From: Solicola gregarius
GTDB taxonomy: Bacteria > Actinomycetota > Actinomycetes > Propionibacteriales > Nocardioidaceae
NCBI RefSeq assembly: GCF_025790165.1
Contig: NZ_CP094970.1
Coordinates: 1,798,001 to 1,862,000 of the forward strand
DNA: 64,000 nt
Reading direction: 5' to 3'
The notes beneath the pieces were generated by a model that ran no database searches, was not told the origin of the DNA, and saw nothing but the letters and a program-made list of their open reading frames with translations. The position numbers and the translations under genes are program-made. Every line of letters begins with the position of its first letter. The stretch's first letter is position 1. Below, in pieces: positions 1 through 7,975 of this stretch.

Positions 1-404
1 AGCACGGGAACTCCCGCGGCCGACATGATCTCCTTCGCCCGGACCTTCGAGCCCATCTGCTCGATCGTCTTCGGGTCCGGGCCGATCCAGGTCAATCCGG
101 CATCGAGCACGGCCTGCGCGAACTCGGCGTTCTCCGACAGAAATCCGTAGCCGGGGTGGATCGCGTCAGCACCACTCGACTTCGCGGCGTCGACGATCCG
201 ATCGCCGCGCAGGTACGTATCGGCGGCAGCCTCACCCGGGAGCCGTACGGCGATGTCGGCTTCGACAACGAACGGCGCATCCGTGTCGGCGTCGGAAAAC
301 ACGGCGACGGTCTCGATACCGAGTGTGCGGCAGGTGTGCATCACCCGCCGGGCGATCTCGCCGCGGTTCGCAACCAGCACCCGCTCACATCCGGAAGACA
401 CCAT
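1..404 (-). CDS. Acyl-CoA carboxylase biotin carboxylase subunit (N-terminal part)
   Basis: The product begins MVSSGCERVLVANRGEIARR and carries HPGYGFLSENAEFA near residue 80, the N-terminal (pre-ATP-grasp) part of biotin carboxylase as in acetyl-, propionyl-, methylcrotonyl- or geranyl-CoA carboxylase alpha chains. It would carboxylate biotin with ATP and bicarbonate for the beta subunit encoded just upstream. The window edge removes the ATP-grasp and any biotin-carrier domain. The ATG at 404 overlaps the end of the carboxyltransferase gene by 20 bases, so the two are probably translationally coupled. The substrate cannot be read from this part; the operon suggests a branched or terpenoid acyl-CoA. 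Confidence 0.93.
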   Translation of the reverse strand, partial: MVSSGCERVLVANRGEIARRVMHTCRTLGIETVAVFSDADTDAPFVVEADIAVRLPGEAAADTYLRGDRIVDAAKSSGADAIHPGYGFLSENAEFAQAVLDAGLTWIGPDPKTIEQMGSKVRAKEIMSAAGVPV

Positions 405-1977
405 AGTGCTCGGCCCCCTTCACCTCTGCGTTGTGGATCGCGGACAGGCAGATGCCGAGCACCGTGCGGGTGTCGCGCGGGTCGATCACGCCGTCGTCGT
501 AGAGCATCCCCGACGTGAAGTACGCGAGCGACTGCTCCTCGATCTGCTGCTCGATGTACGCGCGCATCTGCCGATCGGCGTCCTCGTCATACGGCTGCCC
601 CTTCGCCTCGGCCGCCTGCCGCGCGACGATGCTGATGACACCCGCCAACTGCGCCGGCCCCATCACGGCGGACTTCGCGTTCGGCCAGCTGAACATGAAG
701 CGCGGCTCGTACGCTCGACCGGACATGCCGTAGTTGCCCGCGCCGTACGACGCGCCCATGACCACCGACAGGTGCGGCACCGTGCTGTTGGAGACCGCGT
801 TGATCATCAGCGCGCCATGCTTGATGATCCCGCCCTGCTCGTACTCGGCGCCGACCATGTAGCCGGTCGTGTTGTGCAGGAACAGCAACGGGGTGTCGAC
901 CTGGTTGGCGAGCTGGATGAACTGGGTCGCCTTCTGCGACTCCTCGCTGAACAAAACCCCCTGCGCATTGGCGAGGATTCCGATCGGATACCCGTGCAGC
1001 TGCGCGAACCCCGTGACCAGGCTGCCGCCGTACAGCGGCTTGAACTCGTCGAACTCCGATCCGTCGACGATGCGTGCGATCACCTCACGCGGGTCGAACG
1101 GCACCTTCAGGTCGGTCGGCACGATGCCGAGCAGGTCCTCCGCATCGTGTGCCGGCTCGTCGTACACGGCCGCAGGCGCGGCACCCTGCTTGCGCCAGTT
1201 CAGCCTGCGTACGACCTGTCGGCCGAGTCGGATCGCGTCGTGCTCGTCGGCGGCGAGGTAGTCGGCCAGGCCCGACTGTCTGGCATGCATCTGCGCACCA
1301 CCGAGCGACTCGTCGTCGGACTCTTCGCCGGTGGCCATCTTCACCAGCGGCGGGCCGCCGAGGAACACCTTCGCACCTCCGTCGACCATCACGACGTAGT
1401 CGCTCATGCCCGGCACATACGCGCCGCCGGCGGTCGAGTTGCCGAACACCAGAGCGATGGTCGGTACGCGCGCCGCACTCGCCCGGGTGATGTTGCGGAA
1501 CGACGCGCCGCCCGGGATGAAGATGTCCTTCTGGGTCGGCAGATCGGCGCCGCCGGACTCGACCAGGTTGATGGTCGGCAGCCGGTTGTCGGCCGCGATC
1601 TGCGCAGCGCGCTGCCCCTTCTTCAGCGTCGACGGGTTGCTTGATCCGCCTTTGACCGTTGGGTCATTTGCGATGATCATGCACTCGACGCCCTCGACGA
1701 CGCCGATACCGGTGACGACGCTGGCGCCCACCACGAAGTCGGTGCCCCACGCCGCGAGGCTGGAGAGTTCGAGGAACGCGGAGTCCTCGTCGATGAGCAG
1801 CTCGATGCGTTCGCGCGCGAGCAGCTTGCCGCGCTTGTGGTGGCGCTCGACGTACTTCTCGCCACCGCCCGCCATTGCCTTGGCGTGCTGCTCGGCGAGG
1901 TCGGCAACGCGCTCGGCCATGGCGTCGCGGTTGGTTTCGTACGTCTCGGACGTCGGATCGACACTCGTCTTGATCAT
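385..1977 (-). CDS. Acyl-CoA carboxylase carboxyltransferase (beta) subunit
   Basis: A 530-residue protein, the usual length for methylcrotonyl-/geranyl-CoA carboxylase beta chains. It has both halves of the crotonase-like carboxyltransferase fold: the N half with GGSSNPSTLKKGQ (biotin-side loop) and GGAYVPGMSDYVVMV, the C half with FLHNTTGYMVG and a glycine-rich SYGAGNYGMSGRAY stretch. It moves CO2 from carboxybiotin to an acyl-CoA in the cytoplasm. A ribosome site AAGGGGCC precedes the ATG. It follows an acyl-CoA dehydrogenase gene by 37 bases and overlaps the biotin carboxylase gene. The layout resembles the liu and atu clusters, so methylcrotonyl-CoA or geranyl-CoA are the leading substrate candidates. 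Confidence 0.94.
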   Translation of the reverse strand: MIKTSVDPTSETYETNRDAMAERVADLAEQHAKAMAGGGEKYVERHHKRGKLLARERIELLIDEDSAFLELSSLAAWGTDFVVGASVVTGIGVVEGVECMIIANDPTVKGGSSNPSTLKKGQRAAQIAADNRLPTINLVESGGADLPTQKDIFIPGGASFRNITRASAARVPTIALVFGNSTAGGAYVPGMSDYVVMVDGGAKVFLGGPPLVKMATGEESDDESLGGAQMHARQSGLADYLAADEHDAIRLGRQVVRRLNWRKQGAAPAAVYDEPAHDAEDLLGIVPTDLKVPFDPREVIARIVDGSEFDEFKPLYGGSLVTGFAQLHGYPIGILANAQGVLFSEESQKATQFIQLANQVDTPLLFLHNTTGYMVGAEYEQGGIIKHGALMINAVSNSTVPHLSVVMGASYGAGNYGMSGRAYEPRFMFSWPNAKSAVMGPAQLAGVISIVARQAAEAKGQPYDEDADRQMRAYIEQQIEEQSLAYFTSGMLYDDGVIDPRDTRTVLGICLSAIHNAEVKGAEHYGVFRM

Positions 1978-2014
1978 GCTGGCCCCTTGGTCGCGCTCGT
2001 TGCTCGCTCGTACC

Positions 2015-3193
2015 TCACTGCGCCCTCGCCGCTCCGTACCCCAGAAGCTTTGCCGACAGGTCGTTCAGGACCTCGTTGGTGCCGCCGCCGATGCCGAGGA
2101 TGCGGGCGTCACGGTAGTGGCGTTCGACCTCCGACTCCCGCAGATAGCCCGCACCGCCGAAGATCTGCACCGCCTCGTCGACGACGTGGTCGCAGGCCTC
2201 GACGGCATCGTTCTTCGCGATGCTGGCATCGAGCGCCAACGAGAGCTGAGAGTTGTCGTCACCCGGCTCGACGGCCCGCTCGATGACCCCTCGGGTGTAC
2301 GCGCGTGCCGTCGTGGTCGCCCGGTGCATGTCGACCAGCTTGTGCCGGATCACCTGCCGGCCGATCAGCGGACGGCCGAACGTCTCGCGCTGCTTGGCGT
2401 ACGTGACCGCGAGATCGAGGCAACGCTGCGCGGTCGCGTACGCCTGCACGGCGAGGCTGAGCCGCTCGTGCACGAACTGGCGCATGATGGCGACGAACCC
2501 GGCGTCTTGTTCACCGATCAGGTTGGCAGCGGGTACACGCGCGTGGTCGAACGCCAGCTCGGCCGTGTCGGAGCACAGCCAGCCCATCTTGCGAAGGGGT
2601 CGGGTGACCGTGAAGCCGGGAGTGTCCTTGTCGATCGCCAGCAGCGAGATGCCCCCGGCGCCGTCGCCGCCGGTACGGACCGCGGTGGTGACGAAGTCTG
2701 CGCGTACGCCCGAGGTGATGAACGTCTTGCTGCCGGTCACCTCGTACGCGTCGCCGTCTCGCGTGCCACGGGTGCGGAGGCTTGCGACGTCGGAACCACC
2801 GTCGGGTTCGGTGATAGCGAGCGACCCGATCGTCTCCCCCGCGAGCGTCGGGCGGACGTAGCGGTCGATCAGCTCGGTCGACGCCGACGCGACGATATGC
2901 GGCAGCGCGATGCCGTGGGTGAACAGCGCGGCAACGAGTCCGGAGGACCCGCCCGCCTCGATGACCGCCTCCGTGATGACGCTGACGTCGACCACCGTGC
3001 CGCCCTGGCCGCCGACGTCTTCGGCGAACCCGACACCGAGCAGACCTGCCGCCGCCGCGCGCTTGTGCAGCTCGCGAGGCACCTCGCCGGCGTCCTCCCA
3101 GTCGGGGAGATAGGGGACGATCTCACGCTCGGTGAACCGAGTCGCGCTCTCCCGCAGTGCTTGCCGTTCGGGCGCCGCCCACGCGTCGGTCAT
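2015..3193 (-). CDS. Acyl-CoA dehydrogenase
   Basis: A 392-residue FAD-dependent acyl-CoA dehydrogenase that would put the alpha-beta double bond into an acyl-CoA before carboxylation. Visible family signatures are SLAITEPDGGSDVASLRT (flavin/substrate segment), the KTFITSG motif, RETFGRPLIGRQVIRHKL, the VQIFGGAGYLRES segment and the C-terminal GIGGGTNEVLNDL. The ATG at 3193 overlaps the stop of the upstream AtuA-like gene (ATGA), which fixes the start; a longer in-frame extension lies inside that gene and is unlikely. Within the operon it is a citronellyl-/isovaleryl-CoA dehydrogenase candidate, but the specificity is inferred from neighbours only. Confidence 0.93.
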   Translation of the reverse strand: MTDAWAAPERQALRESATRFTEREIVPYLPDWEDAGEVPRELHKRAAAAGLLGVGFAEDVGGQGGTVVDVSVITEAVIEAGGSSGLVAALFTHGIALPHIVASASTELIDRYVRPTLAGETIGSLAITEPDGGSDVASLRTRGTRDGDAYEVTGSKTFITSGVRADFVTTAVRTGGDGAGGISLLAIDKDTPGFTVTRPLRKMGWLCSDTAELAFDHARVPAANLIGEQDAGFVAIMRQFVHERLSLAVQAYATAQRCLDLAVTYAKQRETFGRPLIGRQVIRHKLVDMHRATTTARAYTRGVIERAVEPGDDNSQLSLALDASIAKNDAVEACDHVVDEAVQIFGGAGYLRESEVERHYRDARILGIGGGTNEVLNDLSAKLLGYGAARAQ

Positions 3194-4941
3194 GGCGTCT
3201 CCATGAGCAGCTCGGTGGGCACGTCCACCTGCCGCGCGCGGAGCCACTCGCCGACCGCCTTCGCCTGCGGGTCGAACCTCGTCGAGGCGGCGACGCCCTC
3301 ACCGAGGAGGCCGTGCAGCACGATGTTGACGGCGCGCAGGTCGGGCAGCTCGTACACGTCGATCTCGAGGTCGGCGGCCTCGGGCAGCAGCTGCCGGACG
3401 GCCTTCTCGTCCAGCAGGGTACGCAGCCAGTCGTACGCCTCGGCGGCGCGCGGATGGTCGCTGCGTACCCACACGCCGACGTTCGAGTCGCCGCCCTTGT
3501 CTCCGCTGCGGGCGTACGCGATGCGGCCGAGCGGTGCCCGGGTGGTGCGGCTGAGCGCTCTCTGGTCTCGGGGTCTATGTGGCATCGGTTGAGACCTATT
3601 GGACCGATGCCACATAGACCCCGACTCGGGCGGCGGCGGAATCGGCGTACGCGAGCCGTCGGCATGCACCACGCAGTGCTCGGGGACGTCCTGGTCGACG
3701 TACGCGGGTGCGTACACCCCGTACGGCGAACCGCTGCCCGGCGGCGCGGTGAGCGTGAAGCCGGGGATCGAGCCGAGCGCTAACTCGACGGCCGCACCGG
3801 AGAACGCCCGGCCGACGGCTTCCGGCGACGAGGACCGCACCTCGCACCGCAACCGGGCCGTCGCCTCGGCCTGCGTCGCGGGATCGGGCTGCGACGTACG
3901 CTCTAGCTGCCACTCGACGGAGTCCGGCGGCGAGGACGAGAGCGCATCGGTCAGCTGCTCACGTACGAGCGATGCCTTCGCGTCGATGTCGAGCCCGGTG
4001 AGCAAGAACTCCACGCTGTTGCGGAAGCCACCGAGACGGTTGAGGCAGACCTTCGCCTGTGGTGGCGGGGCCGACCCTCGTACGCCCGAGATCGCAACCC
4101 GGTCCGGCCCTTCGGCCACGAGCGCGAGCGAGTCGAGCCGGGCGACCACGTCCGGACCGAGGTACGCGGGTGAGTCGATCTCGTAGACGAGCTGGGCCGT
4201 CACGGTGTCGAGCGTGACCGCTCCGCCCGTGCCCGGATGCTTCGTGATGACCGAGTCGCCCGACGCCTCGACCTCCGCGATGGGGAAGCCGAACTGCCGC
4301 CCCTGAGGCGTTGTGAGGTCGAGCGCTTCGAATCCCGCGACGTTGCCGCCGGTCGCCTGCGTACCGCACTCGATCACGTGACCGGCGGCCACTGCACCCG
4401 CGAGCGCGTCGTAGTCGGTGCGCGACCAGTCGTGGTGCGCGATCGCGGGACCGACCACGAGCGATGCATCCGTGATCCGCCCGGTGACCACGACGTCCGC
4501 ACCACCGCGGAGTGCCTCCGCTATACCGAACGCACCGAGGTACGCGTTCGCGGTCAGCGCCTTTGCGAAGCCGAGGTCGTCGGCGCGCGGGAGCAGGTCG
4601 TCGCCCTCGACGTGCGCGATCGACGCCGAGATGCCTTGCTCGGCTGCGATCTGGCGTAGCCGGTCGGCGAGGCCGGCCGGATTGAGTCCGCCGGCGTTCG
4701 TGACGATGCGCACGCCCTTGTCGACTGCGAGGCCGAGGCAGTCCTCGAGCTGGCGTACGAACGTCTTCGCGTAGCCGAGCGACTCGTCCTTCAGCTTGTC
4801 GCGGCCCAGGATCAGCATCGTGAGCTCGGCGAGGTAGTCGCCGGTGAGGTAGTCGAGGTCGCCGCCCTCGAGCATCGCAGCGAAGGCGGAGCGCCGGTCT
4901 CCGTAGAAGCCCGACGCGTTGCCGATCCGGACAGCGGTCAT
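3190..4941 (-). CDS. AtuA-family (DUF1446) acyclic terpene utilisation protein
   Basis: A 583-residue protein with the DUF1446/AtuA N-terminal domain (MTAVRIGNASGFYGDRR start, TNAGGLNP near 85, GRITDASLVVGPA near 155, IECGTQATGGNVAGFE near 190) and the short C-terminal AtuA-like domain starting GRIAYARSGDKGGDSNVGV. AtuA is needed for citronellol/geraniol breakdown in Pseudomonas; its exact reaction is unsettled. The genes on both sides overlap it by ATGA. The linker between the two domains is unusual: it is encoded by a perfect palindrome at 3568-3624, 57 bases or exactly 19 codons, reading roughly ESGSMWHRSNRSQPMPHRPR in the protein. The frame stays open through it, so the gene is probably functional. 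Confidence 0.9.
   Translation of the reverse strand: MTAVRIGNASGFYGDRRSAFAAMLEGGDLDYLTGDYLAELTMLILGRDKLKDESLGYAKTFVRQLEDCLGLAVDKGVRIVTNAGGLNPAGLADRLRQIAAEQGISASIAHVEGDDLLPRADDLGFAKALTANAYLGAFGIAEALRGGADVVVTGRITDASLVVGPAIAHHDWSRTDYDALAGAVAAGHVIECGTQATGGNVAGFEALDLTTPQGRQFGFPIAEVEASGDSVITKHPGTGGAVTLDTVTAQLVYEIDSPAYLGPDVVARLDSLALVAEGPDRVAISGVRGSAPPPQAKVCLNRLGGFRNSVEFLLTGLDIDAKASLVREQLTDALSSSPPDSVEWQLERTSQPDPATQAEATARLRCEVRSSSPEAVGRAFSGAAVELALGSIPGFTLTAPPGSGSPYGVYAPAYVDQDVPEHCVVHADGSRTPIPPPPESGSMWHRSNRSQPMPHRPRDQRALSRTTRAPLGRIAYARSGDKGGDSNVGVWVRSDHPRAAEAYDWLRTLLDEKAVRQLLPEAADLEIDVYELPDLRAVNIVLHGLLGEGVAASTRFDPQAKAVGEWLRARQVDVPTELLMETP
3568..3624. repeat. Perfect palindrome (family B) inside the AtuA-like gene
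   Basis: Two exactly complementary 22-base arms (3568-3589 and 3603-3624) flank a 13-base loop. The arm begins TCGGGGTCTATGTGGCATCG. The loop text GAGACCTATTGG resembles the ACCTATTCCA loops of the palindromes at 25420 and 37156, so it is placed in the same family. It is 57 bases long and keeps the reading frame of the host gene. It lies between two conserved protein domains, as expected for an insertion tolerated in a linker. Confidence 0.85.
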
Positions 4942-5738
4942 GCCGGTTCCCGTTCGGACAGCCGTACCGGATCACGCCCGGGTGGGCCTGCGAAAGCCTG
5001 CGCGATCGTGAGCCATTGCTCGGCGTCGGACCCGTCGGCGTGTACGTCGACGTCGTCGAGATGCCGCCGGCGCGTGACGAGTAGGCCGAAGTCCCACGCC
5101 GAACCCGTGACCCGCTCCGGCGCCTCGGTCGACCCCCAGGTCCAGGTCTCGCCCTCGGGCCCCGTCAGCTCGACGTACACCTCGGTGTCGGGTACCTGCA
5201 GCCCGCGCACCGCGTACGCGAACCCGCGGGTGCGTACGCCCAGGTGGCAGACATGGCGGACCCGTGACGTGACCGGAACCTCGAGGCCGAGCGCCCCGGC
5301 GACGTCGTGCGCATGTGCCCAGGTCTCCATCAGCCGGGCGGTCGCCATGCTCGCGGGGCTCATCGGCGGCCCGAACCAGGCGATTCGTTCACCCTTCGGT
5401 ACGTCCCGCAACGCACCGGAGAGCCGCGCCCGGCCTTCGCGCCACCGCACGAGCAGCTCGGCCGGCGCGATGGCGGCCAGAGCCTCGGCGCCGGTGTGTA
5501 CGTACCCGGTCGGGTTTGCGGCGGCCGCCTGCAGTACGTCGGCGAAGTCGTCGCCGGCGATCGCCTTGAGCGACGCCTCGTCGGTCCAGTGCAGGTGCGC
5601 GATCTGGTGCGCGACCGTCCAGCCCGGCGCCGGCGTGGGAGTCGGCCAGCTGTCGGCGGGGAGGTCGCACACCCAGCTGTCGAGCTGGGCGCCTTCGGCA
5701 TCGAGGTCGCCCAGAACCTCGGCGAGTCGGTCACTCAA
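4938..5738 (-). CDS. TIGR03084-family protein (DinB/mycothiol-maleylpyruvate-isomerase-like fold)
   Basis: A 266-residue protein whose N-terminal half has the four-helix DinB/MDMPI pattern: WVCDLPADSWPTPTPAPGWTVAHQIAHLHW, with the metal-ligand type histidines HQIAHLH near residue 45 and a second one in METWAHAHDV near 140. The C-terminal half is the SCP2-like/MDMPI C domain with a WTWGSTEAP segment. Members of this family sit beside AtuA-like and acyl-CoA carboxylase genes in actinobacteria; the function is unknown, and a thiol- or metal-dependent step is only an inference. It overlaps the TetR gene upstream and the AtuA gene downstream by four bases each. Confidence 0.85.
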   Translation of the reverse strand: MSDRLAEVLGDLDAEGAQLDSWVCDLPADSWPTPTPAPGWTVAHQIAHLHWTDEASLKAIAGDDFADVLQAAAANPTGYVHTGAEALAAIAPAELLVRWREGRARLSGALRDVPKGERIAWFGPPMSPASMATARLMETWAHAHDVAGALGLEVPVTSRVRHVCHLGVRTRGFAYAVRGLQVPDTEVYVELTGPEGETWTWGSTEAPERVTGSAWDFGLLVTRRRHLDDVDVHADGSDAEQWLTIAQAFAGPPGRDPVRLSEREPA

Positions 5739-6355
5739 CTGGCTGCTCCGATCGTATCGTCGAGCGTCTTCGCCCAGGTGTCGAGAATGCGCTTGCGGCG
5801 ACGTGAGTCGTCAGCGAGGGTGGCGGCGAGGCCGAGCCCGCGCAGCAGGTCCAGCGTCGCCTGGACAAGTTCGCGCGCTCCGCCGTCGGAGTCGTCGACC
5901 CCCAGCAGCGTGACCGTCTGGCGATGCGTCTCGCGTCCGATGCGCTGCTCGAGCGGTCCGACGGCGTCGCGGAGGGTCTCGTCGGTGCGCGCGGCGACCC
6001 AGAGCTCGAGGGCGGCGAGGAACACCGGGCTGGTGAACTGCTCGCTCAGGATCTCGAGCACGGCCCGCGTACGCCGGCGCGCGGGCAGATGCTCCGCGGC
6101 CGCCTCCAGCTCGGTGCGGCGCTTGGTCGCGATGTACTCCACCGCGTCGACGACAAGCGCCTGCTTGGTGGGGAAGTGATGGAGCTGAGCTCCGCGCGAC
6201 ACGCCGGCTCGCTCCGAGACCAGCGTGGTCGTCGTACCCGACCAGCCGCGCTCCACGAGGCAGTCGATCGTCGCGTCGAGCAGCCGCGTACGCATGGCGC
6301 GGGTGCGTTCGCCCTGGGGTGTGCGCTGCGGACGCTCCCGCGACTCGATGGCCAT
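5735..6355 (-). CDS. TetR-family regulator of the acyl-CoA carboxylase operon
   Basis: A 206-residue TetR regulator. The N-terminal helix-turn-helix reads TTTLVSERAGVSRGAQLHHF around residues 42-62, after a basic start; the C-terminal ligand domain is helical and carries VERGWSG and ELWVAARTDETL segments. It is the first gene of a six-gene run in which each stop overlaps or nearly touches the next start, so it probably autoregulates the whole operon through the palindrome at 6366-6392. An acyl-CoA or terpenoid acyl-CoA is a reasonable inducer, by analogy to other TetR regulators of fatty acid genes. Confidence 0.93.
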   Translation of the reverse strand: MAIESRERPQRTPQGERTRAMRTRLLDATIDCLVERGWSGTTTTLVSERAGVSRGAQLHHFPTKQALVVDAVEYIATKRRTELEAAAEHLPARRRTRAVLEILSEQFTSPVFLAALELWVAARTDETLRDAVGPLEQRIGRETHRQTVTLLGVDDSDGGARELVQATLDLLRGLGLAATLADDSRRRKRILDTWAKTLDDTIGAAS

Positions 6356-6365
6356 GGGGTGACTC

Positions 6366-6392
6366 TAACAAACAGTCACGACTGCTTGTAAG
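6366..6392 (-). promoter_or_regulatory. Probable TetR operator upstream of the acyl-CoA carboxylase operon
   Basis: Eleven bases before the TetR start codon lies an imperfect inverted repeat: TAACAAACAGT, four bases, then ACTGCTTGTAAG. This AT-rich palindrome stands out from its GC-rich surroundings and is in the right place to overlap the promoter. Binding by the adjacent TetR protein is inferred. Confidence 0.6.
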
Positions 6393-6395
6393 TGT

Positions 6396-6442
6396 CGTGG
6401 GGTTCCCCACGAGACTCGGGGAGGTTCCAGTGGGAGTCCCCA
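6396..6442. terminator. Hairpin cluster between SDR and TetR genes
   Basis: A short perfect hairpin CGTGGGG-TT-CCCCACG at 6396-6411 is followed by GTGGGAGTCCCCAC at 6430-6443; the outer arms can also pair with each other. There is no T-run. It follows the SDR gene (stop at 6531) and precedes the TetR promoter, so a terminator for the upstream operon is the likely role. Confidence 0.5.
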
Positions 6443-6530
6443 CGTATAGAAGCTGTTGCAGATTTGCCGCTGTGGGTGCCCGTAGCTTCGCGAGACAGAA
6501 GTTGCTCGTCGCTCCTAGAGCATGGACGGG

Positions 6531-7301
6531 TCACACCATCCGGCGTACGACCGAGAGCGGCGCGTGGCGCATCACGAAGCCGATCGGCTTCCACGGCCAG
6601 CCGGGCACCTCCGCCTCGGTTACCTCCTTGTCGATCGCGGCGACCAAGGCGCGACACCCGGTCTCGGTATCGACCATCAGCTTGGTGCCGCCGGCGCCGG
6701 CCTCCGCTGCGCGCTCGTTCATCTCGGAGGCGATGAAGCCCGGGTAGAGGGTCGTCACCTTGATGCCGGCGACAGGTCGGCGCATCAGATCGGCGCGAAT
6801 CCCCTCGCCGAGCATCGCCAGACCCGCCTTCGTCGCCGCGTACGTGGTCATCGAACCCGGCATGCCGCGCATCCCGGACATCGACGACACGAGTACGAGA
6901 TGACCCGACTCCCGCTCGTAGAAGTGCGCCATCGCCGCCTCGCACTGGGCAAGCGCCGCGACGAAGTTGGTCATCGCGGTGTCGCGGTTCGCGTCGAACC
7001 TGCCGCTGCCGATGCGCGCGCCCTTGCCGAGACCGGCGTTGACGATCGCCCGGTCGATGCCACCGAGCGCCGTCGTGGCCGCGGTGAACTCGTCGAAGAC
7101 ACGATCGTGGTCGTTGACGTCCAGCTCGTGGCAGCTCACCTCGATCGTCGGGTTCGCGGCGACCAGCTCGTCTCGCAACGCCTCCAGACGATCGAGCCGG
7201 CGCGCCGCCAGGGCGAGGTTGTGGCCGTTCTGCGCGAACAGTCGGGCCATGCCCTCGCCGAGCCCGGCGCTCGCTCCCGTGATCCAGATGTTCTGTCGCA
7301 T
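6531..7301 (-). CDS. SDR-family oxidoreductase
   Basis: A 256-residue short-chain dehydrogenase. WITGASAGLGEGMARLF near residue 6 is the TGxxxGxG dinucleotide site, VNAGLGKGAR is the NAG-type motif, and SSMSGMRGMPGSMTTYAATK holds the catalytic Ser and YxxxK. The C terminus (PGWPWKPIGFVMRHAPLSVV) is typical of a group found with lipid metabolism genes. I chose the ATG at 7301 because GGGAG lies nine bases upstream; an ATG at 7322 overlapping the phosphatase stop (ATGA) would add MTRERTH and cannot be excluded. Substrate unknown. Confidence 0.9.
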   Translation of the reverse strand: MRQNIWITGASAGLGEGMARLFAQNGHNLALAARRLDRLEALRDELVAANPTIEVSCHELDVNDHDRVFDEFTAATTALGGIDRAIVNAGLGKGARIGSGRFDANRDTAMTNFVAALAQCEAAMAHFYERESGHLVLVSSMSGMRGMPGSMTTYAATKAGLAMLGEGIRADLMRRPVAGIKVTTLYPGFIASEMNERAAEAGAGGTKLMVDTETGCRALVAAIDKEVTEAEVPGWPWKPIGFVMRHAPLSVVRRMV

Positions 7302-7318
7302 ATGCGTTCGCTCCCGCG

Positions 7319-7975
7319 TCATGCGTACGTGATGTCGGCCGTTGCCAGATGTGCGTGTTCGTTGAACGATACGAGCATCGGTCGCGCGTCGCGTACGAGC
7401 ACCTTGTGGGTACTCGTGTTGATGATCGGTGCGGCGAGCGCCGGCCAGCGTTCGTCGTCGACACCGAGCAGGTCGCACACGATCGCCGCGATCACACCAC
7501 CCGACGTGACCACAACCGCCTTGTCGTCGGCGTCGAAGCGTCCGAGCAGACCCGCGAACGCGTCGCCGACCCGCGCCCGGAACTGACGGTAGGTCTCGCG
7601 GTACGTACGGGAGCCGTCGGCGGTGATCCAGCGACGCAGCCCTTCGCCGAACATCTGCTCCATGGCGGACGCGTCGAGGTCCGGCAGGCTGCCGTCGGCA
7701 CCGATCGACTCGGCGAACACGTCGACATGGTCGAACTCCTCGAGACCGTCGACGACGTCGTACGGAGGCGCGGCGCCGTACCCGACCCGGATCTCGTCGG
7801 CCGTCTCGCGGTGCCGGCGCATCCGCCCGCTCACCAGCTGAGTCGGCTCGAACCCGGACGTACGCCAGGAAGCGCCGAGACTGCGCGCCTGCGCATGGCC
7901 GTGCTCGGACAGCACGTCGTAGTCGGCCGCACCCCACGACGCTTGTCCGTGACGGACGAGTACGACCAGCGACAT
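7319..7975 (-). CDS. Histidine phosphatase family protein
   Basis: A 218-residue member of the histidine phosphatase (phosphoglycerate-mutase-like) superfamily. The catalytic LVRHGQASWG is at residues 6-15, RMRRHRETA near 60 supplies the conserved arginine, and VVTSGGVIAAI near 165 replaces the usual second-His GH motif, so the second active-site histidine is not in its common context. Substrate cannot be inferred. It lies between two SDR genes: its start codon shares one base with the stop of the upstream SDR (TGATG) and its stop is within the leader of the next. Confidence 0.88.
   Translation of the reverse strand: MSLVVLVRHGQASWGAADYDVLSEHGHAQARSLGASWRTSGFEPTQLVSGRMRRHRETADEIRVGYGAAPPYDVVDGLEEFDHVDVFAESIGADGSLPDLDASAMEQMFGEGLRRWITADGSRTYRETYRQFRARVGDAFAGLLGRFDADDKAVVVTSGGVIAAIVCDLLGVDDERWPALAAPIINTSTHKVLVRDARPMLVSFNEHAHLATADITYA

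Noticed and set aside
253-1644. A long open frame on the plus strand opposite the carboxyltransferase gene
   Set aside because: It is a shadow of the minus-strand gene in GC-rich DNA. The product is Arg/His/Ala-rich with no motif, while the minus strand gives clear carboxyltransferase motifs.
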